Shown: one piece after another, positions 36,998 through 46,101 of the stretch
Position numbering within the stretch: position 1 is the stretch's first letter
Layout: every line of letters starts with the position of its first letter
Assembly (NCBI GenBank): GCA_035576005.1
Contig: DATLXH010000037.1
Span: forward strand, 1 to 64,000
Reading direction: 5' to 3'
Source: DATLXH01 sp035576005
GTDB lineage: Bacteria > Acidobacteriota > Thermoanaerobaculia > Gp7-AA8
Length of the DNA stretch: 64,000 nucleotides
Translations under genes and position numbers: made by a program
Notes under the pieces: generated by a model
The model's input: the letters and a program-made list of their open reading frames with translations, nothing else
Databases searched by the model: none
Told to the model about the DNA's origin: nothing

Positions 36998-37495
36998 CTA
37001 GCTGTCGTACGTCCTGCCGTGAGTGCCGATGCGAGGATCTCCAGACTTGTTCGTCAGGCGATCCTCGTCGTTGAATTCCTCATTGCGGTCGGCCTCGGCG
37101 GCGATTGCTTCCTCGTCCCGATCTCGACCTTTCCCTGAACCCATGGGAGAGCTGTGCATGCTCTGCTGTTTCGGGATATATGGCTCGGTCCTGCCTTGCG
37201 GTTTGGACGTCCGGGCAGAGGCGGAGGCTGTTCCAGAAGGTTCCACAGCTTTCCCGTCACCTTTGCTTTTCGACGACTTGCCGGCGCTGCCAGCTCTTGA
37301 GGACTTTGCCTCTGGCTCGGCACTCTTGCGTCCAAGTGCTTTCTTGATCTTGCCGGCTGCTGCGCGCAGCACACCAACGATCCCTCCCTTTCCGCCTGCT
37401 TTGAGATCTGTCGCGCCTTTTTTGCCGCCTGACGCTGCTGCCGATTTCGTGGTTCGGTTTTGAGAAGTCCCGGAACGTTTCTTCTTCCTCGACAT
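36998..37495 (-). CDS. Basic low-complexity protein of unknown function
   Basis: The ATG at 37495 follows AAGGAG by five bases, so the gene is real. Its 165 residues are Lys-, Ser-, Gly- and Ala-rich for the first 110 (a strongly basic start, SRKKKRSG, and a short amphipathic VGVLRAAAGKIKKALG helix), then turn acidic (RDRDEEAIAAEADRNEEFND). The end, RIGTHGRTYDS, looks conserved in style. A disordered nucleic-acid- or membrane-binding protein would fit, but nothing proves it. It is transcribed with, or just after, the acyltransferase gene to its right. Confidence 0.68.
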   Translation of the reverse strand: MSRKKKRSGTSQNRTTKSAAASGGKKGATDLKAGGKGGIVGVLRAAAGKIKKALGRKSAEPEAKSSRAGSAGKSSKSKGDGKAVEPSGTASASARTSKPQGRTEPYIPKQQSMHSSPMGSGKGRDRDEEAIAAEADRNEEFNDEDRLTNKSGDPRIGTHGRTYDS

Positions 37496-37579
37496 TGTTT
37501 CTCCTTACGGCCGGCGTCACACGCCGGGCCGGCTCTGTTATGCAACCTCCTGACCGTTTCCACAGTCGGGGAGTTCATT

Positions 37580-38290
37580 CTATGGTTCCACTCCGAACAG
37601 CATGGCCTCAATCTCCGCGCGTGACCGATCTTTCAGGGCGTCTTTGCTCCTGACACTGTATGAGGTCGTGTCGATCGGCCAGCCAGCACGGACTGTCACA
37701 ATTCCCGGCGTTACGGCGAACTTGCCAACACGAAGAGCCTCGAAGGTGCCATCAATGGCGACAGGTACGATCGGCAAGCGCGAACGGATCGCAAGCAGGA
37801 ACGCGCCTCTCTGAAATGGTTTGAGCTCACGACTGCTCGTTCTGCCTTCCTCCGGGAAAATCGCGATCGTGTTCCCTTGGCGAATTCTCTCCGCGGCAAG
37901 GTTCAGCGAGTCGACAGCTGTCCGCCTGTTCTTCCGATCGACCGGGATGAATCCTGACCTTGCCAGAGCCCAGCCGAAAAGAGGGACCTGGAAAAGGCTC
38001 TTCTTGGCCAGGAAGCGGACTGGCTGATCGATCGCGGCGAGAAGACAGGGGATGTCGAGATAGCTGTAGTGATTGGCGATCAGGATGTAGCGATGGTCGC
38101 GTTCGATCCGATCGAGATTCTCCACCCTGATTTTCAGGCCGGCGCTCCGGACGATCGATCGTGCCCAGAACTTGACGATCCTGTCGACCAGTGGCGAGGT
38201 GGATCGCACCATACAGATCAGGAGGACGACAGGCGAGGTCGCCAGAGTTACCAGAGATGTGATGAAAACGACGTAGAGACCCCGGAGCAT
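37580..38290 (-). CDS. 1-acylglycerol-3-phosphate acyltransferase (PlsC-like)
   Basis: The 236-residue protein shows the acyltransferase motifs in order: NHYSYLD (the HxxxxD catalytic pair), a GFIPVDRKNRR block, FPEEGRTSS in place of the common FPEGTRS, and a late IVPVAIDGT. An N-terminal hydrophobic helix (about 5-27) anchors it to the inner membrane. It would add the second acyl chain to lysophosphatidate. The two desaturases in the region suggest a membrane lipid theme, although they are separate units. Its start lies 190 bp from the divergent korA start. Confidence 0.9.
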   Translation of the reverse strand: MLRGLYVVFITSLVTLATSPVVLLICMVRSTSPLVDRIVKFWARSIVRSAGLKIRVENLDRIERDHRYILIANHYSYLDIPCLLAAIDQPVRFLAKKSLFQVPLFGWALARSGFIPVDRKNRRTAVDSLNLAAERIRQGNTIAIFPEEGRTSSRELKPFQRGAFLLAIRSRLPIVPVAIDGTFEALRVGKFAVTPGIVTVRAGWPIDTTSYSVRSKDALKDRSRAEIEAMLFGVEP

Positions 38291-38482
38291 GACCGGCGCG
38301 AATTCTACTTCACGAAAGGCAGGGCGATGGATCTCGGCGACGACCTGTTCTGCATTACAATTTCATTCCCGGACCCGCCGGATCGGACTCGTAATGGCAA
38401 GCCGACTATCAGGCGGTCGTATCCCGGGCGAATTCGAGCGGAGCGGGGGCATCGATCCGTCCCGGAACAAGAGGAGAAACTC

Positions 38483-40330
38483 GTGTCAGACATGTCGTCC
38501 ACCGCGGTACTCGAGACGCCAGCCGCTGAGGCTGACAAGCCATCAGTCAACGACCTGACGATCCACGTGGCCACAGTCAACGGCTCCGGATCGCAATCAT
38601 CGAACAACGTGTTGATGCGCTCGATCTTTCAGATGGGCGTACCCGTGAGCGGAAAGAACATGTTTCCATCCAACATCGCGGGTCTTCCTACCTGGTTCAC
38701 CATCAGGGCAAACAAAGATGGATGGATTGCCCGCAAGAAAGAGGTCGACATTCTGATCTGCATGAATGTCGCGACTTCCAAAGAGGACGTCGAGGGTCTG
38801 CTGGCCGGTTCACTCTGCATTTACGACGCGCCCTTGAACTGCAAGTCGATTCGCAGTGACGTCACCTTCTTCGAGGTCCCGTTCGCAAAGCTCGCCGGCG
38901 AGGTCTCTCAGGATTCGCGGCTCCGCAAACTTCTCACGAACATGATTTACGTCGGCGTCGTCGCCGAGCTGATCGGCATCGAGCGTGACGAGATGATTGC
39001 CGCGCTCAACAAGCAGTTCAAGGGAAAACAGAAAGCGGTTGACCTCAACGTGCAGGCGATCGACAAGGGCACGGCTTTCGCCCGCGAGAATCTTCCGAAG
39101 CAGAATCAATTCAGAATTCAGCGGATGGACAAGACTGCGGGGAAGATCATCATTGACGGCAATGCAGCGGCGGCCATTGGAGCGATGTTCGGCGGAGTCT
39201 CTGTCGTCACCTGGTATCCGATTACCCCGTCATCGTCTCTGTGCGAGTCCCTGATCGACTACCTCAAGGAACATCGGATCGGAGAGGATGGCAAGGCGAC
39301 GTTCGCTGTGGTGCAGGCTGAAGACGAGATTGCGGCGATCGGCATGGTCCTGGGCGCTGGCTGGGCGGGGGCCAGATCGATGACCTCCACCTCAGGACCC
39401 GGCATCTCTCTGATGAGTGAGTTTGCCGGTCTCGGATACTTCGCTGAGATCCCGGGAGTGATCTGGGACATCCAACGAGTCGGTCCTTCGACCGGGCTGC
39501 CCACACGCACAGCACAGGGTGACATCCTCGAGGTCTTCTCACTCTCACATGGCGATACGCAGCATATCGCCCTCATCCCCTCTTCGGTCAGAGAGTGCTA
39601 CGACTTCGGGATGGAAGCGCTTGATCTGGCCGAGATCTTTCAGACTCCCGTTTTCGTCCTGTCCGACCTCGATCTCGGCATGAACAACTGGATGTCGGAC
39701 CCGTTTCCCTATCCGGACAAGCCGATCCGCAGAGGCAAGGTCCTGGACAAAGCAAAACTCGAGGAGCTCGGCGGCAAGTGGGGTCGTTACGCGGATACCG
39801 ATGGCGATGCGATTCCGTACCGCACACTTCCCGGCACCGATCATCCCGATGCAAGCTACTTTACGCGCGGCTCGGGGCACGACGAACAGGCGCGTTACTC
39901 GGAACGGCCGAGCGATTACAAGAACACAGTGGATCGACTCGCAAGGAAATATGAAACGGCGAAGCAGTATGTCCCGAAGCCGATCGTGGAAGAACGAACC
40001 GGTGCGACGATCGGACTGATCGCGTACGGAACGACAGACTTCGCTTTGCAGGAGGCACGTCATCAGCTCCTGAGGGAAAAGGGCATCGAGACGGGCTATC
40101 TGAGACTCCGCGCGTTGCCGCTCACCAGCGAAGTCAAAGAATTTGTCGCAAAGCACGAGCATGTCTGTGTCGTCGAGCAGAACCGGGACGGGCAGATGGG
40201 AGATCTGATCCGTCTCGAGGTTGGGGAGGATCAGCGGAAGATCCGGAAGATCCTTCATTACTCAGGTCTTCCGATTGACGCGAGATTCATCAGCGATTCC
40301 GTGCTCGAGCTCGAAAAGATGGGTAACTGA
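38483..40330 (+). CDS. korA: 2-oxoacid:ferredoxin oxidoreductase, fused gamma-alpha subunit
   Basis: I start at the GTG at 38483, six bases after GAGGAG; an ATG at 38492 is possible. The frame is open further upstream, but that part overlaps plsC on the other strand. The 615-residue protein has the gamma domain first (about 20-205, with NGSGSQSSNNVL), then the alpha domain with YPITPSS, QAEDEIAAIGM and TSGPGISLMSEF. It lacks ferredoxin cysteine clusters, as usual for KorA. With KorB it would oxidise 2-oxoglutarate (or another 2-oxoacid) to the CoA ester and reduce ferredoxin. Confidence 0.93.
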   Translation: MSDMSSTAVLETPAAEADKPSVNDLTIHVATVNGSGSQSSNNVLMRSIFQMGVPVSGKNMFPSNIAGLPTWFTIRANKDGWIARKKEVDILICMNVATSKEDVEGLLAGSLCIYDAPLNCKSIRSDVTFFEVPFAKLAGEVSQDSRLRKLLTNMIYVGVVAELIGIERDEMIAALNKQFKGKQKAVDLNVQAIDKGTAFARENLPKQNQFRIQRMDKTAGKIIIDGNAAAAIGAMFGGVSVVTWYPITPSSSLCESLIDYLKEHRIGEDGKATFAVVQAEDEIAAIGMVLGAGWAGARSMTSTSGPGISLMSEFAGLGYFAEIPGVIWDIQRVGPSTGLPTRTAQGDILEVFSLSHGDTQHIALIPSSVRECYDFGMEALDLAEIFQTPVFVLSDLDLGMNNWMSDPFPYPDKPIRRGKVLDKAKLEELGGKWGRYADTDGDAIPYRTLPGTDHPDASYFTRGSGHDEQARYSERPSDYKNTVDRLARKYETAKQYVPKPIVEERTGATIGLIAYGTTDFALQEARHQLLREKGIETGYLRLRALPLTSEVKEFVAKHEHVCVVEQNRDGQMGDLIRLEVGEDQRKIRKILHYSGLPIDARFISDSVLELEKMGN

Positions 40331-40382
40331 ATCAGACGTTCCACGGCTCCATTACGGTTCAACATCACGACGAGGAAACAGC

Positions 40383-41435
40383 ATGGCCGACAGTGTGATC
40401 AAGACGACCGCAGAAGTGCCGAAAGAAAACCGGGTTGGACTCAAGGCATCGGATTACCAGGGCGGAAAATCAACGCTCTGTGCCGGATGCGGCCACGATG
40501 CGATCAGTAACCAGATCGTGCGCGCCTTCTACGAGATGAGCGTGAAGCCGGAGAGAGTCGTGAAGTTCTCCGGCATCGGCTGCTCGTCAAAGACGCCAGC
40601 GTACTTTCTATCCCGCTCCCACGGCTTCAATGCCGTTCATGGCCGGATGCCTTCGGTCGCAACCGGCGCGATGCTGGCGAATCACAAGCTTCTCGGCATC
40701 GGCGTGTCAGGTGATGGCGATACCGCCTCGATTGGCCTCGGGCAGTTCATGCACACGGTGAGGCGTAACGTTCCGCTCGTTTACATCATCGAGAACAACG
40801 GCGTTTACGGTCTGACCAAGGGTCAGTTTTCCGCGACCGCTGACGAAGGCTCGAAGCTCAAGAGCGGCGTGATCAACGATCTTCCACCGATGGATCTCTG
40901 CGCTCTGGCTGTTGAGCTTGGTTGCGGATTCGTCGCGCGGGGATTCGCGGGCGATCCGAAGCAGATGGTCAACATCCTGAAAGCGGCGATCGCTCATAAC
41001 GGTCTCTGCGTGATCGACGTCATCTCACCATGCGTGACGTTTAACAACCAGGATGACTCGACGAAAGGGTACAAGTACTCGAAGGAACATCAGGAGCTGC
41101 TGCATCAGATTGGGTTTGTGCAATCGTATGAGCAGATCGAGGTCGAGTATGAGCCGGGGGAAATGAAGGAAGTCAGGATGCACGACGGCTCGCGCGTGCT
41201 GCTCAAGAAACTGGAGGAGGATTACGATCCTTCCAATGTCATGGATGCTCTCACAAGGCTGCATGCCGCCGAGGAAGCTGGCGAGATTCTCACGGGGCTG
41301 GTATTTCTCAGGCCGGAGAAGAAAAGCTTTCTCGACCTGCTGAACATGACCGAGCTGCCGCTGCGCGATTTGCCGGCTGAAGTCCTCAGGCCGAAGCCGG
41401 ACGCGCTGGACCGGATCATGAAGGAGTTGATGTAA
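40383..41435 (+). CDS. korB: 2-oxoacid:ferredoxin oxidoreductase beta subunit
   Basis: The ATG at 40383 follows GAGGAAA and gives 350 residues. It contains the thiamine diphosphate site GDGD...NNGVYGLTKGQ and the conserved cysteines of the beta subunit in CAGCGHDA and GIGCSSKTP, which with a later cysteine bind the single 4Fe-4S cluster. It sits 52 bp after korA on the same strand, so both subunits are made together. The pairing of a fused gamma-alpha subunit with this beta subunit is the usual two-gene KorAB form of aerobic and facultative bacteria. The exact 2-oxoacid is inferred. Confidence 0.94.
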   Translation: MADSVIKTTAEVPKENRVGLKASDYQGGKSTLCAGCGHDAISNQIVRAFYEMSVKPERVVKFSGIGCSSKTPAYFLSRSHGFNAVHGRMPSVATGAMLANHKLLGIGVSGDGDTASIGLGQFMHTVRRNVPLVYIIENNGVYGLTKGQFSATADEGSKLKSGVINDLPPMDLCALAVELGCGFVARGFAGDPKQMVNILKAAIAHNGLCVIDVISPCVTFNNQDDSTKGYKYSKEHQELLHQIGFVQSYEQIEVEYEPGEMKEVRMHDGSRVLLKKLEEDYDPSNVMDALTRLHAAEEAGEILTGLVFLRPEKKSFLDLLNMTELPLRDLPAEVLRPKPDALDRIMKELM

Positions 41436-41560
41436 GACAGACAGGCTTGTTTGTGTAGGACAGACACTCTTGTCTGTCCATGTGGCGCCGGGTGAACAGG
41501 TTTTTTGCAACCAACGACAGACAAGAGTGTCTGTCCCACACAGACAAGTTTCTGTCCTAC
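41436..41560. repeat. Array of GACAGACA-type palindromes
   Basis: Four units fill the gap: a degenerate one at 41436-41460, GGACAGACACTCTTGTCTGTCC (22 bp, arms GGACAGACA and TGTCTGTCC) at 41458-41479, GACAGACAAGAGTGTCTGTC at 41516-41535 in opposite sense, and CAGACAAGTTTCTGTCCTAC at 41541-41560. Further copies are at 13829 and 23766. The array lies directly before the ribosome site of the next small gene. Confidence 0.85.
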
Positions 41561-41573
41561 AAGGAGCCAGAAT

Positions 41574-41819
41574 ATGTCCGACGTCAAGACGATCACCGAT
41601 GATCCAACCGGTTCCGACGACAAAGGGGCTCTCGAGAGCGACGTGCAGCGGATCAATGTCATCAAAGGTGGCGAGGTCCTGGGCAATCAGGGTGAAGCAC
41701 GCCCCGAGCACAGCGGGCAGAACTCGGGACGAGCAACCCCAGGTCTTGTTGGCGACCTCGCTGACAACGTCGAGAAAGAGTTGCCGCCTTCCGCTGTCGA
41801 AGGGATCAAGAATCAGTAA
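41574..41819 (+). CDS. Small acidic protein of unknown function
   Basis: The ATG at 41574 has AAGGAG at 41561-41566, and the stop lies three bases before the next gene. The 81 residues are acidic and polar, without hydrophobic core segments or known motifs (MSDVKTITDDPTGSDDKG at the start, VEKELPPSAVEGIKNQ at the end), so the protein may be intrinsically disordered. Its leader is formed by the palindrome array just upstream. Tight spacing suggests co-translation with the BtuF-like gene. Confidence 0.65.
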   Translation: MSDVKTITDDPTGSDDKGALESDVQRINVIKGGEVLGNQGEARPEHSGQNSGRATPGLVGDLADNVEKELPPSAVEGIKNQ

Positions 41820-41822
41820 CGG

Positions 41823-42593
41823 ATGCCTGTCGATGCGCTAGGGCAGATCTACGCCCCAACGCTTTCTCCGCAGCGTGTGGTATCGCTGGTTCCCTCGCTG
41901 ACCGAATCACTCTTCGAGCTTGGCGCAGGAGCCGATCTCATTGGCATCAGCGACTTCTGCCTTTTCCCCGCGGAAGGCCTGGCTGGTCTTCCACGACTCG
42001 GAGGAACGAAAACGCCCGACCTGGAAGCCCTTCGCCTGCTCCGTCCTGATCTCGTCTATCTGAATCTTGAAGAGAACCTTCGCCGTCACGGTGAAGCGAT
42101 CGCTAAGTTCTCCACCACCTTCGTGACGGAACCGAAGGACATAACGGGCGTCATTCACCTTCTACGTTCTCTCGGCGAGATTCATTCGCGCTCCTCAGAT
42201 GCACTTGTGGACAGGATCGAAAAGGAGCTTGTCTCCTGCAGCACCATCGCGCCATTCACGTTTGCTGTTCCCATCTGGAAACGACCCTGGATGTGGTGCG
42301 GTGGCGACACTTATGTTTCGAATCTGGTGGCCGCCGCAGGGGGCAACAACGTGCTCGCGCACCTCGATCGTTATCCCACCCTCGAGGCCGAGGAGATCGC
42401 GTCCCTCAGACCCGACGTCATCTTTCTTCCCGACGAGCCCTACCTTTTTACGGAAGCCGATCACGCTCAGCTCTCGAAGTTGTTCGAGGGGAGAATAGTC
42501 GGACCCTTTCCCGGCCATCTTTTCACATGGCATGGGAGTCGATCCTTACTGGGACTCAGATTCCTGCGTGAGGTCTTCGAGGTGCCGGCTTGA
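41823..42593 (+). CDS. BtuF/FepB-fold metal or corrinoid binding protein
   Basis: This 256-residue protein has the pattern of helical-backbone metal receptors: RVVSLVPSLTESLFELG at the start, the LGGTKTPDLEALRLLRPDLV hinge region and RPWMWCGGDTYVSNLVAAAG in the second lobe. Transport members have a signal or lipoprotein peptide; none is visible here, so it may act in the cytoplasm or belong to the unsecreted branch often called cobalamin-binding protein. No BtuC or BtuD transporter genes are adjacent. Ligand identity is inferred from the family only. Confidence 0.8.
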   Translation: MPVDALGQIYAPTLSPQRVVSLVPSLTESLFELGAGADLIGISDFCLFPAEGLAGLPRLGGTKTPDLEALRLLRPDLVYLNLEENLRRHGEAIAKFSTTFVTEPKDITGVIHLLRSLGEIHSRSSDALVDRIEKELVSCSTIAPFTFAVPIWKRPWMWCGGDTYVSNLVAAAGGNNVLAHLDRYPTLEAEEIASLRPDVIFLPDEPYLFTEADHAQLSKLFEGRIVGPFPGHLFTWHGSRSLLGLRFLREVFEVPA

Positions 42594-42831
42594 ACGATCT
42601 GCTGCCAGGGAACGTTAGATCCTCTGAATGCGACCCACGCGTCTCGCACCAGTCGGGGTGCGCATAAGTGTTTTCTGGACTGCGGTCCGGTGGCATCGCG
42701 CTCCGCGCTCAGCCACCGGCCATCCTCTCGCTGCCGCTACCGGGGCGCCTTCAAGGCCTGCCGCTCCAGAGTGCAGTCGCCCCGTGTCATGCCTTCTTCA
42801 TCAGCCGTTCCCCGCCGTTCTCACGCTTCTG

Positions 42832-43110
42832 ATGACAGCGGTTCACTGTCTGACGTCGTCGAGCCGCGAAGCGGCGTGATCCCTCTCCCCGGCGGGGAGA
42901 GGGAAGCGAGCGGAGCGAAGCAGGGAGAGGGGGTGTGAAAGTCTCGCCAGTCCGTCGGAAGGGCGAGGTCTTCGTATCTCTCGCGGCCCCTCTCCCGGTC
43001 GCTTACGCGACCACCCTCTCCCCGCCGGGGAGAGGGATTCGCCCCTTGGGGTCGCGAGTCCCGCCGCGTGTCATGACTTCTTCAACAGCGTTCCCCGCTG
43101 TTACCCCGCT
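42832..43110. repeat. About 280-bp composite repeat element, copy 2
   Basis: This matches 23029-23305 along its whole length, including CTCTCCCCGGCGGGGAGAGG, GCGAGCGGAGCGAAGCAGGG and TTCAACAGCGTTCC near the end. Differences are mainly single bases and short indels, so the two copies share recent ancestry or are being homogenised. Confidence 0.85.
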
Positions 43111-43210
43111 TGTAAGAAACTCACGCGGCTTTAGCTTAGTTTGTAGCCAAGCCGTTGGGCGGTTTTCTCGGGAGACACCGAAAGCCGGCGTCACTCTTCT
43201 ATGAAGGATC

Positions 43211-43317
43211 GGAGCGCCGCCTTCCAGGCGGCCGTACCGCCGGCTTCCAGCCGGCCGCGGACTGGAACGAGAGCCGGCAAGATGCCGGCGGTACGGCCGG
43301 CTGGAAGCCGGCGCTCC
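43211..43317. repeat. 34-bp inverted repeat (large GC-rich hairpin)
   Basis: The left arm 43211-43244 begins GGAGCGCCG and ends CCGTACCGCCGGC; the right arm 43284-43317 is its complement with two mismatches. The 39-bp loop itself carries CCGGC stretches. This could fold as a very stable cruciform. Confidence 0.8.
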
Positions 43318-43506
43318 AACCGTCCACCCGGCACGCCTTCATCACCTGCTGGCCAGCATTCTCACGCTGGTCTTCAGCTTGTAAGAAACTCAAGAGGCTT
43401 AACCGAGTACAGTTTCTTCACCCCTGGTTCAGCGCACCGCTGTGAATTCGCTCGGGATGACACTCCTTGCGGCAGTGAATAGCGGGAAAGCTGTGAAAAA
43501 TGCGGG

Positions 43507-44355
43507 CTAGAGGCTTGGTCTCTTGACGTTGCGAGCCAGTCCGAGCGCCTCGAGAATCACAATCCCGTACCATCCGAAATCCACCTGCCACGGCTTCCAG
43601 CCGATGCGGGCCGAAGAAGGCTTCGAGTGATGATTGCCGTGCCAGTTCTCACCTTGAAAGAATTGGATGAACCCCAGCCACGTGATGTTCTGGGACGAGT
43701 CCTCGCCGGGCTCGCGCTCAGGTCGCATGTGCGCGATGCTGTTGACGAAGCACTGAGCATGCAGCGTGAAGACCAGACGCATCGGACCGAGCCAGAAAGA
43801 CGCGGCTGGTCCAAACGCAAGTCCTCCAAACAGTGAGATCGCGAGCAGCGGAATCTGTGCTCGGTTCCAGATTCGATACTGAGGTTTGGCCAGATCGGGA
43901 CACCATCTGCTCAAGGGGACATTGCCAGCCTGCCAGAGCCAGCGCAGGTGTGCCCACCAGAAACCGCCGATGTTTGGACTGGAGATATCGTCCGAGGTCT
44001 CCACCTTGGCGTGATGCTGTCGATGATTCGCGGTCCACGTATCGGGTGAGCCCGAGCCGTTGAACATCGCGAAAAAAATCAATACGTGTCGAACCACCGG
44101 GTTCAATCGAAGCGCGGTATGGGCCAGGGTGCGGTGATAGCAGATCGTGATCCCCATGCCGCCCAGCCACGCAATCGCAACCGTGGCAACCATGACTCGC
44201 CATCCGGGAGCAGGGTAGAGAATCAACCCCGCGAGGGCAAGAAGGTGGATGAGTACCAGATAAAAAAACGTAGCCCGGTCACCTTTTGCCGGTTTCCACC
44301 ACGGGGCGTTCCAAGGCTCAGGGCCAAGGCTTGAAACAATTGGAGCATCTGTCAT
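43507..44355 (-). CDS. Membrane acyl desaturase, second copy
   Basis: The 282-residue protein belongs to the same di-iron desaturase superfamily as the gene at 34826, with histidine boxes CYHRTLAH, NHRQHH and NWHGNHHS. Hydrophobic helices at about 27-68 and 180-210 set it in the membrane. It lacks the long C-terminal tail and is clearly divergent from the first copy, so the two probably differ in substrate or regulation. The leader holds two direct repeats that may be operator sites. Confidence 0.9.
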   Translation of the reverse strand: MTDAPIVSSLGPEPWNAPWWKPAKGDRATFFYLVLIHLLALAGLILYPAPGWRVMVATVAIAWLGGMGITICYHRTLAHTALRLNPVVRHVLIFFAMFNGSGSPDTWTANHRQHHAKVETSDDISSPNIGGFWWAHLRWLWQAGNVPLSRWCPDLAKPQYRIWNRAQIPLLAISLFGGLAFGPAASFWLGPMRLVFTLHAQCFVNSIAHMRPEREPGEDSSQNITWLGFIQFFQGENWHGNHHSKPSSARIGWKPWQVDFGWYGIVILEALGLARNVKRPSL

Positions 44356-44357
44356 TA

Positions 44358-44388
44358 AAACCCAACCTTGTGCATAAACCCAACCTTG
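44358..44388 (-). promoter_or_regulatory. Two direct repeats in the desaturase leader
   Basis: AAACCCAACCTTG occurs at 44358-44370 and again at 44376-44388, 18 bp apart, just before the start codon of the leftward desaturase gene. On the coding strand this is CAAGGTTGGGTTT twice. The spacing of nearly two helical turns would suit a regulator binding side by side; the AAGG could also serve as ribosome site. Confidence 0.4.
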
Positions 44389-44599
44389 GTGGGACAGAAC
44401 ATGGGATCACCGAATACTTATTCGCCGCAGGCTGCTCCTGAATGGAATACGGCCAGTGATTGAAACCCGCGGATTTGGGGTGGTAGGGGCGACGAGCCTT
44501 GAGTAGTGGTTGCCTCTCGTAAAGTAGGCGCGTCGCTTGCAGCCATGGGCTCCCGGATACGCCGTCAACCGCCCACGATTCTCGTCAGAAGGAGACTCT

Positions 44600-45940
44600 A
44601 TGAGCAGGCTGGTTAGGTACATAGTGGTGTTTTCGATCATCGCGATTCCCGGACGAATTCTGGATGCGCAGAACTGCCCGGCTCTCACAAGTTATCCGAC
44701 GCCTTCGTACGATCTTGCAGATATTCCGCCTAGCGAGACCGGCATCGGACCGAACCTGAACATTGCTTACGTCGACTTCGGTCCTCGAGATCAGCGGGTT
44801 TGGTTTGGTGTTGACTCCGTTCCAGGTACCCCGAAGATATTCTACAATCGTCGTTATCGCACTCCATTCTCGACCGACTGGTATTGGGAGTTCAATCCTA
44901 GCCCCAAGGTGGTGGATCTTTCGTCGTCCGGAGCGTCAGGGGGTATGGGAGATGTAATTTACCGATCCACGGCACCATTCTTTAACCCCAACGACGGTCA
45001 AATGTACCCGTTTATCATGTACAACATCGTGCAGCCCACTTCCTGCGACGGTGCAGTTGCAGGGATCTTACACGTTTCATTTTCGACTAACGGCACCTGT
45101 TGGACTACCCCTGTGCGAGTTCAGCGTGATGGCTCGCCCTCCTTTCCTTGCGACGGGGGCACTACGGGTGTGCCGGTTGAAACGGCTGGTGCAATATTAG
45201 ACACCAGTAGCAACATGATTTATTTAGTAGGTATCGAGGGGAATATCCCTCTCCTTGGCGACCGCAATAATATGGACCGGACTCAGACCTATGCCGGATT
45301 TGCTTACCCATCCGATCCGACCCATCTCTACATCACGGGAGAGCTCTCTGCAAGTGGAGTGGTGAGTCCTGGCATTCCAGGGACGTCCGATAGCCGATTT
45401 AAGCCTTACAACTATTTCATCAACCACGGAATAGCATTCGACGTTAACTCAGGTTACTTCTACATCGGACGATCGTACCCGTACCCCTTCGATAGAGGCA
45501 GTAGCGGTCCCGGCGATCAGCCAATCTCGCCAGTGACCACATGTGGATCGCAAGCCTCTACATGCGGCGGTCCTCCAGCCACCCTTCCCAACCGCACCCA
45601 GATATATCGGATGTTCGTGGGTTCTCTTAGCAATATCACCGCACTGACGACGGGCACATGGCAGTTGCTAGATGACAGCGGCCACCAGAGCGGCTACTGG
45701 AATACGCTAATGACGTCTTACAATCCGACCGGCGCTTGCGGCATCAATACCCCTCTTCAACCCCCACAAACTGCAGGCAATCGCGATTACGGCTCGGTAG
45801 CTTTTCTCCGATCGCCGACGGGTAACCTGTCCACTGGGATTTATTTCGCTGGAGACACATTCAAGCTTGAACGCTCCCAAGCTCCCACATGCGCTACAAC
45901 GTTCACAGAGGGAACCAATCTGAGGTTCTTCACGCCATGA
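44600..45940 (+). CDS. Secreted protein of unknown function
   Basis: The ATG at 44600 follows AAGGAG. The 446-residue product begins with a signal peptide (basic MSRLVRY, hydrophobic VVFSIIAIPG, then ILDAQ) and then a long beta-rich, Gly-, Ser-, Thr- and Tyr-rich chain with several cysteines (for example CGSQASTCGG) that may form disulfides. Segments such as VWFGVDSVPGTPKIFYNRRY and GYFYIGRSYPYPF resemble blades of a propeller or a carbohydrate-active fold, but no family is recognised. The DNA looks less GC-rich than the flanks, which hints at transfer. Confidence 0.7.
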   Translation: MSRLVRYIVVFSIIAIPGRILDAQNCPALTSYPTPSYDLADIPPSETGIGPNLNIAYVDFGPRDQRVWFGVDSVPGTPKIFYNRRYRTPFSTDWYWEFNPSPKVVDLSSSGASGGMGDVIYRSTAPFFNPNDGQMYPFIMYNIVQPTSCDGAVAGILHVSFSTNGTCWTTPVRVQRDGSPSFPCDGGTTGVPVETAGAILDTSSNMIYLVGIEGNIPLLGDRNNMDRTQTYAGFAYPSDPTHLYITGELSASGVVSPGIPGTSDSRFKPYNYFINHGIAFDVNSGYFYIGRSYPYPFDRGSSGPGDQPISPVTTCGSQASTCGGPPATLPNRTQIYRMFVGSLSNITALTTGTWQLLDDSGHQSGYWNTLMTSYNPTGACGINTPLQPPQTAGNRDYGSVAFLRSPTGNLSTGIYFAGDTFKLERSQAPTCATTFTEGTNLRFFTP

Positions 45941-46101
45941 GGACGATCTAGTTTCTCGTCTTTACCACTATTGCTCGCATGTAAACAGCCAAGTCGGTCG
46001 AAGCTGTCTCGCAACGGAGGCACACCTCCGGCCTGAAACCAAAGGCACTGAACGAACTGCCCCGAAACCGGGGTACGCCCAACGTTCTGTCTCTGAATCT
46101 G

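Larger units (their letters stand above)
42594..43506. other. 913-bp gene-free block filled with repeats
   Basis: The block holds a second copy of the 280-bp composite element (42832-43110), a 34-bp inverted repeat (43211-43244 against 43284-43317, 32 of 34 matching), and a direct repeat CTTGTAAGAAACTCA at about 43109 and 43379. A roughly 45-bp sequence around TGTCATGCCTTCTTCA (42785) recurs in altered form near 43071. No reading frame here resembles a protein. Confidence 0.8.

Noticed and set aside
38069..38482. Upstream extension of korA
   Set aside because: It overlaps plsC on the other strand, has no KorA similarity, and a good ribosome site lies just before GTG 38483.
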